Source of the DNA: Ancylostoma caninum
Lineage: Eukaryota; Nematoda; Chromadorea; Rhabditida; Ancylostomatidae
Assembly (NCBI GenBank): GCA_037903475.1
Contig: JBAJFG010000432.1
Location: forward strand, 496,001 to 560,000
Direction of reading: 5' to 3'
DNA: 64,000 nt
Shown: positions 17,700 through 29,240 of the stretch, in pieces
Layout of the letters: the number at the start of each line of letters is the position of its first letter
Position numbering within the stretch: position 1 is the stretch's first letter
Position numbers and translations under genes: made by a program
Notes under the pieces: generated by a model
What the model saw: only the letters and a program-made list of their open reading frames with translations
Told to the model about the DNA's origin: nothing
The model's database searches: none

Positions 17700-19700
17700 A
17701 ATGCACAACGAGGTGCCGTAAATTGAACTGGAACAGAAAAAAATGCAGATAACTCAGGACTAAACTTAAGAGAAAAAAATTCAAACCTCAGCAGCTCAAC
17801 GCAGGTGCTGTGGCAGCACTAAATATGGTGTGTCAGAACTTATGGCTCAAGCTACATGTGCAAACTTATGCAGACGCCTGCAGATGTCATGCCCTGAATT
17901 CCCGCTAGACACTCTTTCCACGAAAGCAACTCGTGAACCACGAACAACAAGGCGGCCGGCACACTTCTGGAAGTCCAATTTGGCGACGTTCCCCTCGCGC
18001 CGACCTTGCCCTCACGCAGCGTGGCTGTTTGCGGTCTACGAACTGGAGTACAGATTGGCCGTCCAAGTAATGGAATTCGGCTGAAATTGGAATGGGATAT
18101 TACGATGGCCTCGTTCTTCGTCGTTTCCGTTACTGCTTCGGAGTGCACTTCAATTTGCTCGGCGTGATTTCTTGTTATGGTTGACTATGGCGAAAGAAAT
18201 TAATTTCTGAAGAGCAGAGAGAACAACCAAAAGATCAAGCAAGTTCATCACACGAGCCACAAGTACATAACGATACAACTCCAAAGCACTCATGGAGGTA
18301 CATAGGTAAGTGGGCCTCGATTGTACTAACCAGGGAACGATAACAGGGAGGTTCGACAACTTGCAACAAAATGTAAGCATACTGTCATATGCAGCGTTTG
18401 AGGTTGATATCAAATCCTTTTACGATATCATATCATAGTTGCGGACAGTCCAACACGCTCAAGTTTAACTTCCGAGTTATATGCTTCCAAAAAATACGCG
18501 CAGAAACCATATCAAATTGTTAAACTAGATGAGAATGATTCATTTTTCCAAAACGCTTAAACTTGGGTGATTTCAAGCGATCTTTTGGTGAAATGTGTAC
18601 AAGAAACCAAATTTGGGATGCCTTGGGCAAACTTTAGTCATGCTTCGCAGTAGATAAGGTAAAAGGATTCGAGATTAGAGTTACAAACTATAGTTGCCAG
18701 TATACATCTCGTTAAGAATTATTGGTACATCACAAGTACACACATATGCTTCAATAGTCAGCAGAATGTTAAAACTCCTCAGTGCTGTGCTACTCTAAAT
18801 TGTAACTGGATTCCCTCTACTTCACAATTTCACAATTTCTGGAATAGGTGAAATTTCTGAATACAATGAAATGACCAAGTTAAATTACAGGAACTGGAAA
18901 ATTCGTCAGAATAATTCGGGAGTAACTGGGAACCTTCTCTTCTGTTTTCCTCCGAGCCGTTTCAAACATTCATGTGTCAGGGGGATATGGACACATGGAG
19001 TGCAGGCACTTCGACACTCTCTGCTGGATAATTTATCGCAGAAATCGAAAGGTTAAAAATCTTCGAGTCCAACACGGAAACTTTCCATGTTTGGTTAAGT
19101 TATATTTGTACCAGAATCTAATGATTTTCTTCAAAAATATTTGTCAGTAGCAGACGCAGGAACAGCGGAAGTGTGCCTTTTTCCGAGAATGTACATCAAA
19201 ATCTCGAAAATCGCCGTGAAAAATAGCCAAGAACCTGCACTGGCTCATTTCCAACGGTTGTTCTTATTTTTATTATTTTCATTCCTATTTTTTTAAGAAT
19301 TCGTCGCAGCCTTCAATTCTTGAGCAGTTCTCAAAGAGTTTTGAGGTATTGACTGGTCTCTTTCTGTGGAAGACTATCCAGTTCTCCCCTCAATGCGTTT
19401 GCGATCGTCCATTTCTATTCATACTTCTTCTATATGAGATTTTATAAGAACGCGATAATTCTAAGGTATCAAACTATTTTATAATGGAAATTCTTGGTTT
19501 GTGTAATGTGATTTGCTTTGTTTGAGCTATCCAAAATGGTCAAAATCTTTGATTTTCTGATATTCGCTGCTTTGGGGACTCCATCGTAGGTGACTATGTC
19601 TGGTCACGGCCTGTAAAAATCAAAAACATTCTACTAATATCTTCATTAAGAAGAGAAAAAGTGGCACGATATCATCTGCGTTATAGTGTTTCAAAAGAAA
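17700..19700. other. No gene supported
   Basis: Overlapping frames on both strands at 17,830-18,148 are moderately GC-rich and might be a relic. There is no motif and no clear splice structure. The rest is AT-rich. Confidence 0.25.
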
Positions 19701-19715
19701 TAAAATTTGAGGAAA

Positions 19716-20222
19716 GGACGATTGGGCAGCCAACACGCCTTTTCCATTTATCTTGAAGATTCCCATAAGTTGAACATTGCAGGGCTCGGACTTCATCTTC
19801 CGAAGAAAGGGTGATTTCGAACCCATTGTCATACTTGTGGCTAGCGCCCGTGTCTACTATTCGTTGCCCTCTCAAACAACCACCAAATTTTGTCCCCCCC
19901 CACCATTTCTTTCCAAATTTTCTCCAAATATTCTCCATGGTGAAACAGACTGCAAATTACAGCGATTCAAAATGAGGCAACGTTACTGCGTTTTGTTCTC
20001 CCCAGGAGAACTGCAATTAGGCCCCCGAACTTGTGCTGATTGTGTCTACCAATGGCTACTGACGTAAGAGAATGTCGTTCTGAAAGGACGATTGGGTAGC
20101 CAACAAGGCAGCACCGCGCCGTTTTCCATTTATCTTTGCGTGAAGTTTTCCCAGAAGTTGAACATTGCAGGACTCGGATGCATCTTTGGAAGAAAGGGTG
20201 ATTTCGAACTCATTACCATGGA
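19716..20222 (-). repeat. Direct duplication of about 130 bp with conserved minus-strand frame
   Basis: Segments 19,716-19,842 and 20,080-20,222 share GAAAGGACGATTGGG, CCATTTATCTT, AGTTGAACATTGCAGG-CTCGGA and GAAAGGGTGATTTCGAAC. On the minus strand they encode related peptides: NGFEITLSSED and NEFEITLSSKD, then CNVQLMGIF and CNVQLLGKL. This pattern suggests an exon or domain duplication rather than plain noncoding DNA. The downstream copy needs a frame change to stay aligned, so at least one is decayed. Confidence 0.55.
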
Positions 20223-20374
20223 TAGGAGCAGGGTCTAGGCAACGCCAGGTATGGATTAACACGTTGGTGGATGATAGGTAAAGGATAAATTTGAGTTCAT
20301 CAAATATTTTGCCATAGGTAGGTGCTCAATGATGCATTTGGACCCGGAAAAAATTTGGTGGACATATATATATA

Positions 20375-20519
20375 TGTATTTTCTAGATTTCATTTTTTTT
20401 AATTCGCCGAGTTCTTCTCTTCCACTGTTCACTGTAAATTTATGAGGCGTCTCTGGTGGACACCCCGTTTCAGCCAAGTTTCGCTGACCTTTGTCACCAT
20501 CCTCACCCACCGATGGTAC
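20375..20519 (-). CDS. Candidate internal exon, unknown hydrophilic protein
   Basis: On the minus strand a strong acceptor (CTCTTCCTGCAG) is followed by a frame reading VPSVGEDGDKGQRNLAETGC, then PPETPHKFTVNSGREELGEL. The composition is that of a soluble charged linker. The 3' boundary is uncertain because the sequence runs into an A-rich stretch and a TA repeat with only weak GT donors. It lies upstream of the duplicated coding-like segments at 19.7-20.2 kb on the same strand, so these may belong to one gene. Confidence 0.4.
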
Positions 20520-20839
20520 CTGCAGGAAGAGAGGAAGAGCAATGCGTTGAGGGTGAAAAACTCGCTGGCATATGCAATGCAAACACGCTCACAAGCTCAG
20601 TGGAAATTCCAAGAGCGAATTTTTGCCCTCCGTTGCGGAGAAAATTTTCGAGAAACACAAGAAGCACAGAAAGCCCCTAAATACCGTCAGATAAGCATCA
20701 CCTCTGAAGCAAATTAGAGTAATGTTTACTTTTCGTGGATAATAGAGGTATTAGACGATCAATTCCAATTTAGAAGTTGTTTCCTTCATTAGGACGAATA
20801 TGTAGAATGAAAAAAAGTACACGTGTGGCTTTTGCCTTT

Positions 20840-21133
20840 CTAAATGGGACAGTTGTTACCAAAAATGTCCACACAAATCACCACGACAGGTTTGACGAGC
20901 GGTGCTGCAAATGCTGGCAGTGCTGTGTGGAAGGGTTCATAGAAGAAAGTGCTGCACATCTGGTTCAACGCCCACAGTTGGAAAGTAAAGATAAGATAGA
21001 GTCTAACGGCGATGAACGTTTTCGGAAAGGTAATGTTCTCGGAAAGGTACGTCGTTTCAAGGAGGACTAGTTCTCCCGGTAAAAATGGGTCAACATGGCT
21101 GTCAGTGACGAAACGTGACGACAAAAGTGACAT
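20840..21133 (-). CDS. Ambiguous ORF, hydrophobic membrane-like segment
   Basis: The minus frame contains FIAVRLYLIFTFQLWALNQM and AFAAPLVKPVVVICVDIFG, which read as two possible transmembrane helices, followed by a GTAACA donor-like site. A plus-strand frame of 97 codons overlaps it (charged, Cys-rich middle) and also looks plausible, so the strand is unresolved. No family is recognised. Confidence 0.25.
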   Translation of the reverse strand: MSLLSSRFVTDSHVDPFLPGELVLLETTYLSENITFPKTFIAVRLYLIFTFQLWALNQMCSTFFYEPFHTALPAFAAPLVKPVVVICVDIFGNNCPI

Positions 21134-22842
21134 AGCACATCACATCTTGCTAGGAAATTTCAACCAGTCTGAATGAACGGGAAGCTCAGTACTTTCCGGG
21201 AACGTTAGTGAATTCAGTATGAATCACGATTGAAAACTAACAAAAGTCAATAAAGCTAATATCCATATCCATTAAATTCATTTTATTAATTCTCATTTAC
21301 TTGAGCGCTTGCTGGTGGGCCAACAGGAAGGAGAAAATTGAAATAAACCACTACATAAAAAACAGGATTGAAGACCAAAAAGTAAAACCGGGAGGAGAAT
21401 GTGGGGGATCACAGCGGGATTACCTCACTTTTCTCACACTCAGTAACGGACGGTTAGAAATCCAGCATCGAAGCTAGAAGCATCACTTCCCACAAAACAT
21501 TTTTTTCGGGGTTGCTGAGATTCTCCGGAGACCTATGGGACGCACATGCCGTAGAGCAGCTTGCCTGGCTATTTGGAGGGCAATTTCACAATGTAGGGCA
21601 CTCGCACTCGGAAGTAAACACTTCCACGTCATTAAAGAGCAGTGCCTGGAGGGAAATCGGATCTAATTTCCATTTGTCCAGCTTAACCATGAAGCCACTG
21701 TAGCTGGAATTGATTGGACTGTTGAGTGCGGCTAAACAGTGTTGGCCGGATTTCTTCGTGATCTTCCCACGCTGCTTTGGATAATCTCCTTAGTAGTGTT
21801 TGTGGCCGAACAGCGTCCTAGAGGTGCGTTTGCTATTAAGGTGGTTAAAAAACTTAGCATTTGGTTGTGAATCCCACAGAAGAGGCTTACAGAAGTATGA
21901 TGGGTTGTGATACAACTTTTCTTTAATAATGATTGATTTTGTCAAACATAGGGCAAGGTATGCGTTACTGCACAATTATCACGATGGAAGAGACGTGTAG
22001 GAGAGAGAATGAAGGTATAAAAACTGAAAACTGTAGAGAAACTAGGTGTTCGGTTTGAGTTTTAGAGAACATTGAATTAAAAAGAACAGCGTATAATACG
22101 AACAAATGGAGTGAATTGGCTCGTTCAAACCTGCAACTTTTTCTTCTACATAATAGCCTGAATCACAAAAACACCTGTGTTAGTAGAGAAATTCCAAAAC
22201 AAATATAGGTAGACGAACAGTGTTCGTTGAGAGGAAGGGGCGAAGGCCATTGGAGAAATACAGAGTCTTAGCCAAAAAAGAGAACGCTGACCGCGAGAAT
22301 TTCAATGCCATTAGAAGATTAACTCCAGATTTGAGTATTTAGAAATAACTACGAAAAAAAAACGGAAATAATTAGCTGAAAATGAAGGAAAATATCTATT
22401 TTATGAAGTGATTTTGGAGAATTTACTTGCCAGTCTCCGGAGTTGAACAATAATGAAATCGTAACCTTGAGTGCTGCGCGATTTTGGCAAATCACCGGCT
22501 GATGGTAATAGACGGTTGAGCTGGGATCCATAACAAATATTCAAGCAAAACCCGGTTAGCAAACCATGTTTTTCTGCGTCTCCTAACATTGCTTACCAGT
22601 CTATTGGATAACGAACAACATTATTAACCTTTGATTTACCTGGGCAACAATTTTCAAATCCCAGCTTTAACATGTTTAGCTTCGCGCCTTGCCATTTTTA
22701 CTCGAATTAAACGTAGTGATTGGATTTATTATTACGATCATTGAGAAAATCACTCCGAATCAATTCAAAAATTCCAGTTGCAAATTCCGCCCGATTCGCA
22801 AAAGGGATGACAAATTTTGCTGTTCCTGAAAAAAAGGCGGTG

Positions 22843-23264
22843 AGGTGAACTCCAAAACACGCCAGCACGCTTTAGGCGATGATTGCATGCCAGCTCACAT
22901 CCACAGGGTATAGGATAGCAGATCATTGCCACCCATGTCACTGCTAGAGCACGCATATTCGAACATAGGAGATCATCGCCCTATTGGGAGCTGTTTGCCT
23001 TCTCTAACTGTGGAAATTGTGTGAGAGGCGAGTGGACGCTGAGTGAGACGGTCGAGGTACCTAATTCTGCTTTTTCTCACCCCTCGCATTATTTTCACGG
23101 CATGAGAAGGCGATCAGCTCCTAACAGGGCGACGATCTCCTCTGTTGCCACATACACGCTCTAGCAGTGACGTGGCTGGTAAGGTCTGCTATCCTATGCT
23201 CCATGGATGTGAGCTGGCATGCGATCATTGCCTAAAGTATGGCGATGAGTTTTGGAGTTCACCT
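22843..23264. repeat. 422-bp foldback element
   Basis: AGGTGAACTCCAAAAC at 22,843 is repeated in reverse complement, ending at 23,264. The arms of about 200 bp share GCCAGCTCACATCCA, ATAGGATAGCAGA, GTCACTGCTAGAGC and CGCCCT-TT-GGAGCTG blocks, with a spacer of only a few tens of bases. There is no coding frame. It looks like a foldback or MITE-type DNA element. Confidence 0.75.
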
Positions 23265-23367
23265 GATCCCCACGACACTTTACTACGGGCCCAGGTGTAA
23301 CATGCGATGCCCTTGCCAAGAACATAAAGATGGAAAAAAGTCGTCTGCCCAGCAGGTGGTCTATTAA

Positions 23368-23619
23368 ATGGGTAGCTTTCACACAGAACTTTCGCGTCCC
23401 AGAAGTGGACCGAATACTGGAGAATGTGGTCTAAATTTCATAAAAGATCCTAAAATTCCGATCAGATTAGCAAGGGCTCAGCTCGACGTGAACGTTTCCT
23501 CATGCTTGCATTACACCAAGTACGCAGAACTTGCAACTGCTGTTGTTTTAAAATTCCACGAGGATCTCTTTAGCAGCATGATCTGGAAAAGTCCCGTCAA
23601 AATGACAGGCATCGAATAA
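23368..23619 (+). CDS. Hypothetical ORF, 83 codons
   Basis: The 3' half is coding-like: RAQLDVNVSSCLHYTKYAEL, then ATAVVLKFHEDLFSSMIW, ending KMTGIE plus stop. It reads as a compact helical C-terminus. It starts about 100 bp after a foldback element, so the 5' end of the frame may be unrelated. No domain is recognised. Confidence 0.33.
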   Translation: MGSFHTELSRPRSGPNTGECGLNFIKDPKIPIRLARAQLDVNVSSCLHYTKYAELATAVVLKFHEDLFSSMIWKSPVKMTGIE

Positions 23620-23848
23620 AAACGAAATGAAAATACTCAACTCCTTGGAAGACTATTGGCCTAGCGTGCACATTCTACGAAAAAAAGAAGAAACTAAGAG
23701 AAAAGACGAACAATCAAGAGTATAAATTGGTTGTTCATTTCTCAGTTGCACTCTAGTTCAATGTATTTACATATACACAGAATCTATCGCTTCCGGGCTA
23801 TGATATCCTCACAAATGGATATGCGGAAGGAAGAGGAACGGAGCCCAG

Positions 23849-23965
23849 GGCTGGCATGCATCATTGAGACTTCCCATGGGTATGATACCCAACGTCCCCA
23901 GTTTTTGCCGTTACCTGCGACCCATCAAAATGCTTACCCACGAGCGGATTGGTAAAGAGATGGGT
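23849..23965 (+). repeat. Dispersed repeat, CATCATTG / CCATGGGTA family
   Basis: Begins GGCTGGCATGCATCATTGA and contains CCCATGGGTATGATACCC. The same 5' words occur in the opposite orientation at 25,275. Confidence 0.6.
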
Positions 23966-24663
23966 ATAGCTGGCCTGATGCTGACCGTGAGGTAAACTCT
24001 ACCCAAACTGAAGAGGCGTATAATTCGGCGCTCCGTTGATGATTTGCGCCTCTCTTGACGGCAGATTTTTGAGTTGGGACATGGAATCCTCTGTTCATTG
24101 CGAAAACCACAATTATTAGTTGTATTTCCCGGCTTTTCTCTTGTGCGTGGCCAGTATTTTGATATGTTATCGTGATGTTGTCCGAATGTTTGTGTGCCCG
24201 ATTTGTTTCAAGATCTACGAGCTCTTCAACGCAATGCCGCCCTGCTCACATTAAATGACCTCATCAGGCGAGCACGGCTTTCAAAGGTATCACTTTCTTC
24301 TTTGCTATAATTTCTGTCTGGAAAAACCTTTAGTTGTATCGGTGTACTCTGATGCTCCTTCAGGTTCACGCATTCATCATCTACGAGCTATGTAAACCAC
24401 TCGGCGATATTTTGTGTTCCCTCTGGAGCTACCAGCAACTCCAGAAGGAACACTACATACATATCATCGAATGATTTCCCGGACGTGAATAAGATGCAGG
24501 AGAATTTCATTCCGCGGTTTTGATTGTTTTGACGACTTTAGTTGTCTCCATCGGAGTTCATCATTTGTTATATGTTCTGAAGGTCGTACTGAAGGTGGAG
24601 ATTACGATCTCCATTCGACTGTAGCGATGGGTATTCATTAGTTCTCAGCTCTTATTTCTTTCT

Positions 24664-24814
24664 CTGATGTTCATTGACGATGCATTTGGCGAGCTTTGTT
24701 TGGCAACCTCGAGCTTGCCAACTCCCGTAAACCATATTGCCAAGCAAGATTTTATCCCGTAAAATGTATTGCCGAACACACTCTCTTGCCAAATGTATCG
24801 CCAGTGAACATCAG
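24664..24814. repeat. 151-bp MITE-like palindrome
   Basis: CTGATGTTCATTGACGATGC at the left end and its near-complement at the right end (ends TGAACATCAG) form imperfect terminal inverted repeats of about 40 bp. The interior has two copies of a CCCGTAAA-TATTGCC word. No target duplication was resolved. Confidence 0.65.
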
Positions 24815-25139
24815 TTACTCATAGTTTGTTGATTTACCTTTTGCTTCGATGTAGCTATTGTTCGGCAAACCACCTATGTCTATAGAGATTTTCCATCTGC
24901 GACTTTTTTTTACAATGGGTGGTATCATTTTCAGATCGCCGAAATCATCATGTAGCAACTATGAAGTGCGAGGAGTCCGTGTGGAACTGTCATGCGGAAC
25001 TCAACTTAGCATGAACTTTTTAAAACCGACTATAAAAAAGATCATATTTCGTAATTGCATGCTATGAATTTCGTAATTGCAGCGCTTTTTTCAAGTAGAC
25101 GTCAGCTTGTTACGATTGTCGTGATTACGTATTGGGCAC

Positions 25140-25275
25140 TTATCAGGCATCACTCATGGGTAGCGCTACCTACGATGAGTAGAGCTTCATGCATCACAGT
25201 TTTACGTTTACCCATGGGTAGCCGTACCCATGGGTATGAGAGAACCCATGGGTTCAATGATGCATGCCAGCCCAG
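25140..25275 (-). repeat. Dispersed repeat with three ACCCATGGGT palindromes
   Basis: Three close copies of the palindromic core ACCCATGGGT end in TCAATGATGCATGCCAGCC, the reverse complement of the start of the 23,849 copy. Confidence 0.65.
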
Positions 25276-25299
25276 TGGGTCTTGGCCCGCTCTTTGCAG

Positions 25300-26480
25300 C
25301 CCTTTATCTTGGTCTTGGAGCTCTGATTGTATGCACATCCGTACGTTGTGCTGATATCACCAATCCCTACTTGTTCGACCCTCTATGATCGAATTTACGA
25401 ACTTTCTTAGCAAACGGGTAACCTACCCGCAAATCCAGAATGGACGGGCTCTTCAAGCGAAAAATGTTGGACTTTGCTGGAGACTTCTGTCACAGCAAGG
25501 AAGGAAAGTTGAGTGCGAAGCACCCAGAAAACGCATCCCTGCTGCACTAGCGGAAGAGCGCAACTTTTTAGGGAGTTTTCGTGGAGTCAGGTATTAGCGT
25601 AGAAGGATTAGAGGGTACGTACAACTGGGTTCTCCTACGATATGTCGTATTCCTGTTCAAGATGTGTTCAATCACTCGTCAAATACTCAAAAACAAAAAC
25701 TTTCCTCGGCGAGAAGTACAATTGTGGGTTATTGTTACTATAGATTGTAGATGTTCTGGTATTCCACGAGCTATAGGCCACGCTCACTACGCAGCGATGG
25801 TCTACATTTCATTAGAAAACTATTCCAAACCCGCGATGAACGTCGAGCACATGAAGACAATAGTCGGCTGTGACTTTCCGCAAAGCCACATCAGTTCCGA
25901 AGCTACCCTGACCCTTCATTTATGACAGGCATAGGGCAAATTGGCACCGTATGAAGAGAGCTGTTTGTTGTTATGTTATAGTGGTGCTGAAGTCAATGGG
26001 CCAAGCATTCATGCATAAATGAAAGGGAGATACTCCCCAATGGAATATTTTCTTGCAGTTGTTTGTTCTGCTGATGACATTGTTCTGTTTTCGCGAAGCC
26101 GAAGGAGGATTAGGAGAGGAAATTCTCAAAGTAAATTAATGAAGCAAACTGACACTTCATAAGAAGCTAATCGTTGCAGCTCCAACAAAATATTCGATAC
26201 AAATGAAAAAAACAAGGGTCATTTTCGAGAGACTTTATAGAAGAACTCCTGAAAATATTTTCGAAGCTTGGAAAATACTTTGAGAAGACTTTCTGGCAAA
26301 ACGTTTATGCATAAGACGTGACTTTTCAATCACGCCTTGTTAGATAACAATTACTCACTAAATATAGCGGTTGAACATTTTCTAACGAAAGAATGCCAGA
26401 GTGCCTGTTTCGCCTCTTCTCCTAGACATCTATTTTGTAATATATTTAGAAAACCACTCGCAAGGCTCTTCAGTGGGGAG
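25300..26480. other. No gene supported
   Basis: A plus-strand frame at 25,581-25,925 (114 codons, no ATG start) has no recognisable motif. The remainder is AT-rich. Confidence 0.25.
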
Positions 26481-26880
26481 GAATGTTTGGTTAGGTTAAT
26501 TAAGGCTACGTTTATACTTCATTGCAAGGTGACTGCGACGCGGCTACGTGGACGACGCCATAAGAGGCTATTATAGTTTTGATAATAGTGCTGCGCGGCG
26601 CCACGCAAGAGGAAAACTGCTGCGAGCTGACTTCTCGCCTCGCAGTGAACAGCCAGTTTGTCGCGTTGCCGCTGCGACAAAGAGTGCCGCGAAGCATTCC
26701 TTCCCGCAGACCGCAGTGCGAGCTCGCAAAGTGACGCGCAGCGGCGAAAAGTGTACAAGGACCCCCTTGCGTTATTTGCCGCAGCGAGCTCGCGCTCGCT
26801 CGCATTGCGTTGCCGCGCCCTATGCTTAACCAAAGGGCGCGGCGCGTCAGAACTGTAGAAGCCCCTATAGATTTAGATGT
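26480..26880. other. CpG-rich island with terminal hairpin
   Basis: About 350 bp rich in GCGAC/GCGAG words, open in several frames on both strands because of its composition. It ends with a stem GCCGCGCCCT / AGGGCGCGGC around an 11-base loop. The left edge AAGGCTACGTTTATAC vaguely resembles the TIR start AAGGGTAATTTATACC of the MITEs at 46.8 kb. No gene can be supported. Confidence 0.4.
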
Positions 26881-28440
26881 TGGGTAACTTGTAAACCGAA
26901 ACAGCTGGTGAAAGAATGCATTACCTGCCTACTGGAGGCCACGAAATGAAATTGGAATGAAAAAAAGTATAGACAGCATGGGATGGAGATGTGCGACGTC
27001 GCGTCGCGAGAACGCCAAGTAAAACGACGGTATTCAAGTACGCAATATAGTTGGGAGAGAATAAAAATCGAACAACCTAGTTAATCTCATGACCAAATCA
27101 GAATTCGATTCAAAAATTTGAAGGCTAAAAAAAAGATAGAACCCTGAACCCCTTCTCATCATCTCACAAAGGTTGAAGTTATGTCTTCTACGAAACCCCC
27201 TCTTATTCAGAGAAGAAGTTTTGAAACGGCATTTTTGCCGCCATGAAGTATGAACAAGTAGAACACAGCTTGAATGGACACAGGCACAGATATTACTTAG
27301 TGGGAATGGAAAGAACTCACAGGGAGGTAGATTTGGGGTTATGAGGAACATCGAATGTGCATAAAAACACAAGAAACTGTTCATGAAAGGCTCATTCTCT
27401 AGGTTCTAAACTGCTTTGTAGGAAAAATCCAATATTTTTTATGTGTGTTGGAGCCTGTAGGAAAACTAGTGGTTTTCCACTGGAGACACTATCAATTCTC
27501 GAAGCTCGAAGTAGAAATGAATACGTGGGATTTGAAAATTTAACTTTGGTTCATTTCTTCATTTTATTCATGGCAATAGTACCAATTACCAACTGATATG
27601 CCTCGAATAATTCCGCTTGCCATCTTGCAGATAGAATAGAAGAATTTTTCAAGATAACCTTATAAAATGGAAGAAGCATATTGTTTCAGGTCACCTTCAA
27701 TTCCTTATTTTTGTGAATGCCTCGTTAGAAAATCTCTTCTCTAAAATTCGTGCCACCCTGGCATCCTTTTTCAGGACCCATGTCCATCCCCATAACAGCA
27801 CTACTCCCCATCACTGTTTCTCCATCAAAGAGACAATATTTGAAAAAAAGTGCAGGATATCAAATTCTGCTGTTCTCAAAACTCCTCCACTACTGCTTTT
27901 TATTGTAGATGTCGTCTTTAACAAAAATAGCGAAGGAATATGATGGAAGACGAAAAATGCAAATGCGTCCGATGCTTTGCTCCCCTCTCATTGCATATAT
28001 TCATTATTATTCATAACGTCTACCACTACAAATTTGCAAACGAATTAATCGACAGGATAATAAACATTCATGAATGATGCCATTCGAGAACAGAAAAAAA
28101 TTCTTAATAATGAAAGTACGAATAGCTGTGAGCCCTAATCTCATTCAAAATGGAATTTGACTATTTTGATGGGGTATTGCGGAGCTTTCTTTGCAAAAAT
28201 AATGCTAGCTGCAAATGGATTCGTTTTGGAATAACGGAAATACCTCGCAAAAGCGCTCCCTCCAACAATTTCGCAAACTTCTGAGTCGCTGGTTGCTTCC
28301 TACGCAGAAGTAAACATGAGCAGGCAATATACGTAGCAATGTAACCTTGACTTTCCAATGCTATGAAATTTTAGTTCCGACTCTCTTCTCAACCTTATCA
28401 GACCTCCTCTTAGACTCCTACCTGATTACCACCCTTTTCT
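26880..28440. other. No gene supported
   Basis: AT-rich. A 116-codon minus-strand frame at 27,034-27,384 lacks coding character. Confidence 0.25.
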
Positions 28441-28516
28441 GGCACAAGCTGCAGTTATAGTGGAGGAGTTGCCGGTGAAATGAGAGGCGTTTGGGGCAAC
28501 TTGCCACGACCTCCAG

Positions 28517-28657
28517 TTCCAATAAAAATGGAGCTGGCTGATATAAACATCGTCTATGTTTCAAAACTTGAAGAATTTGCGTACTGCACCTGTAAGCATG
28601 GGAAAGGGAAGGCTAATTCTTCGAAAAGAATCCTTTTTGATAAATCTAGCCTCACTG
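28517..28657 (+). CDS. Host exon with consensus donor, unknown protein
   Basis: The frame reads PIKMELADINIVYVSKLEEF, then AYCTCKHGKGKANSSKR, and ends FDKSSLTG at a GTGAGT donor (phase 1). A CTCCAG acceptor lies directly before it, and another (GTTATAG) 56 bases upstream would extend the exon. The alternation of beta-like (INIVYVSKL) and basic segments is consistent with a folded domain. A Tudor-like strand start is conceivable but not supported by a diagnostic motif. I do not recognise the family. The next exon was not found before the GC-rich stretch at 28.7 kb. Confidence 0.5.
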
Positions 28658-28689
28658 GTGAGTAATACGGTTCCACAGACTCCTTAGGG

Positions 28690-29240
28690 GATGGGGCATC
28701 ATGCCAGTGCGGACTGTTGCTTTACGTCGTAGCTATTTTGCTGGGTTTTCTGGCTGCGGGCTATCTTTTAACTGGCTTCGCTTTATATCACTTCAAGGTC
28801 TGCCCCACTTTAGGGTCTACCCCTGCTATAGAGTTCCCTTAAAGGCAGGGGTCCACCTCATTTTCGTAGTTCAGCTAACAGCAGATTCTGCATCCACTCG
28901 GCGCGATGGTTCCAACGGTATACATAAATTGTCTCAGAATGGTCTACAAACCCGTCTTCCAGGACGGGATCTGTAACAGTTTGCCAACCCGAGTTGACAT
29001 GTGAAGCCGTTGATCTTATCGATTGGACACGTCAAGACTCGTTGACCGACGCGGCAGCCCTGGCAGGCAGCCAGCACAGCTTGGAGCGATCCGCCTCCGG
29101 GCTCCAAATTTTTATCCAGTTCGAGCCTTTCAAAAATAGGGATTTCGTCGCTTCTGTGCCTGCTGATGTACATCCCAGGGATCAACATGATGAGAAGGTC
29201 TAGGATATGTTGGTAAATCCAACAGGCAGAACGAGGTGGC
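28690..29240. other. GC-richer unassigned stretch, probably repetitive
   Basis: Its composition differs from its neighbours, and frames of 69-91 codons are open on both strands without motifs. It contains locally repeated AGGGGT-ACC words and GGCAGCC-GGCAGGCAGCC. It could be an old mobile element. Confidence 0.3.

Noticed and set aside
26512..26858. Overlapping 66-104 codon ORFs at 26.5-26.9 kb as genes
   Set aside because: Several frames on both strands are open simultaneously because of high GC content, which is a compositional effect.
27034..27384. 116-codon minus-strand ORF
   Set aside because: Phe/Cys/Leu-rich translation of T-rich DNA, with no motif.
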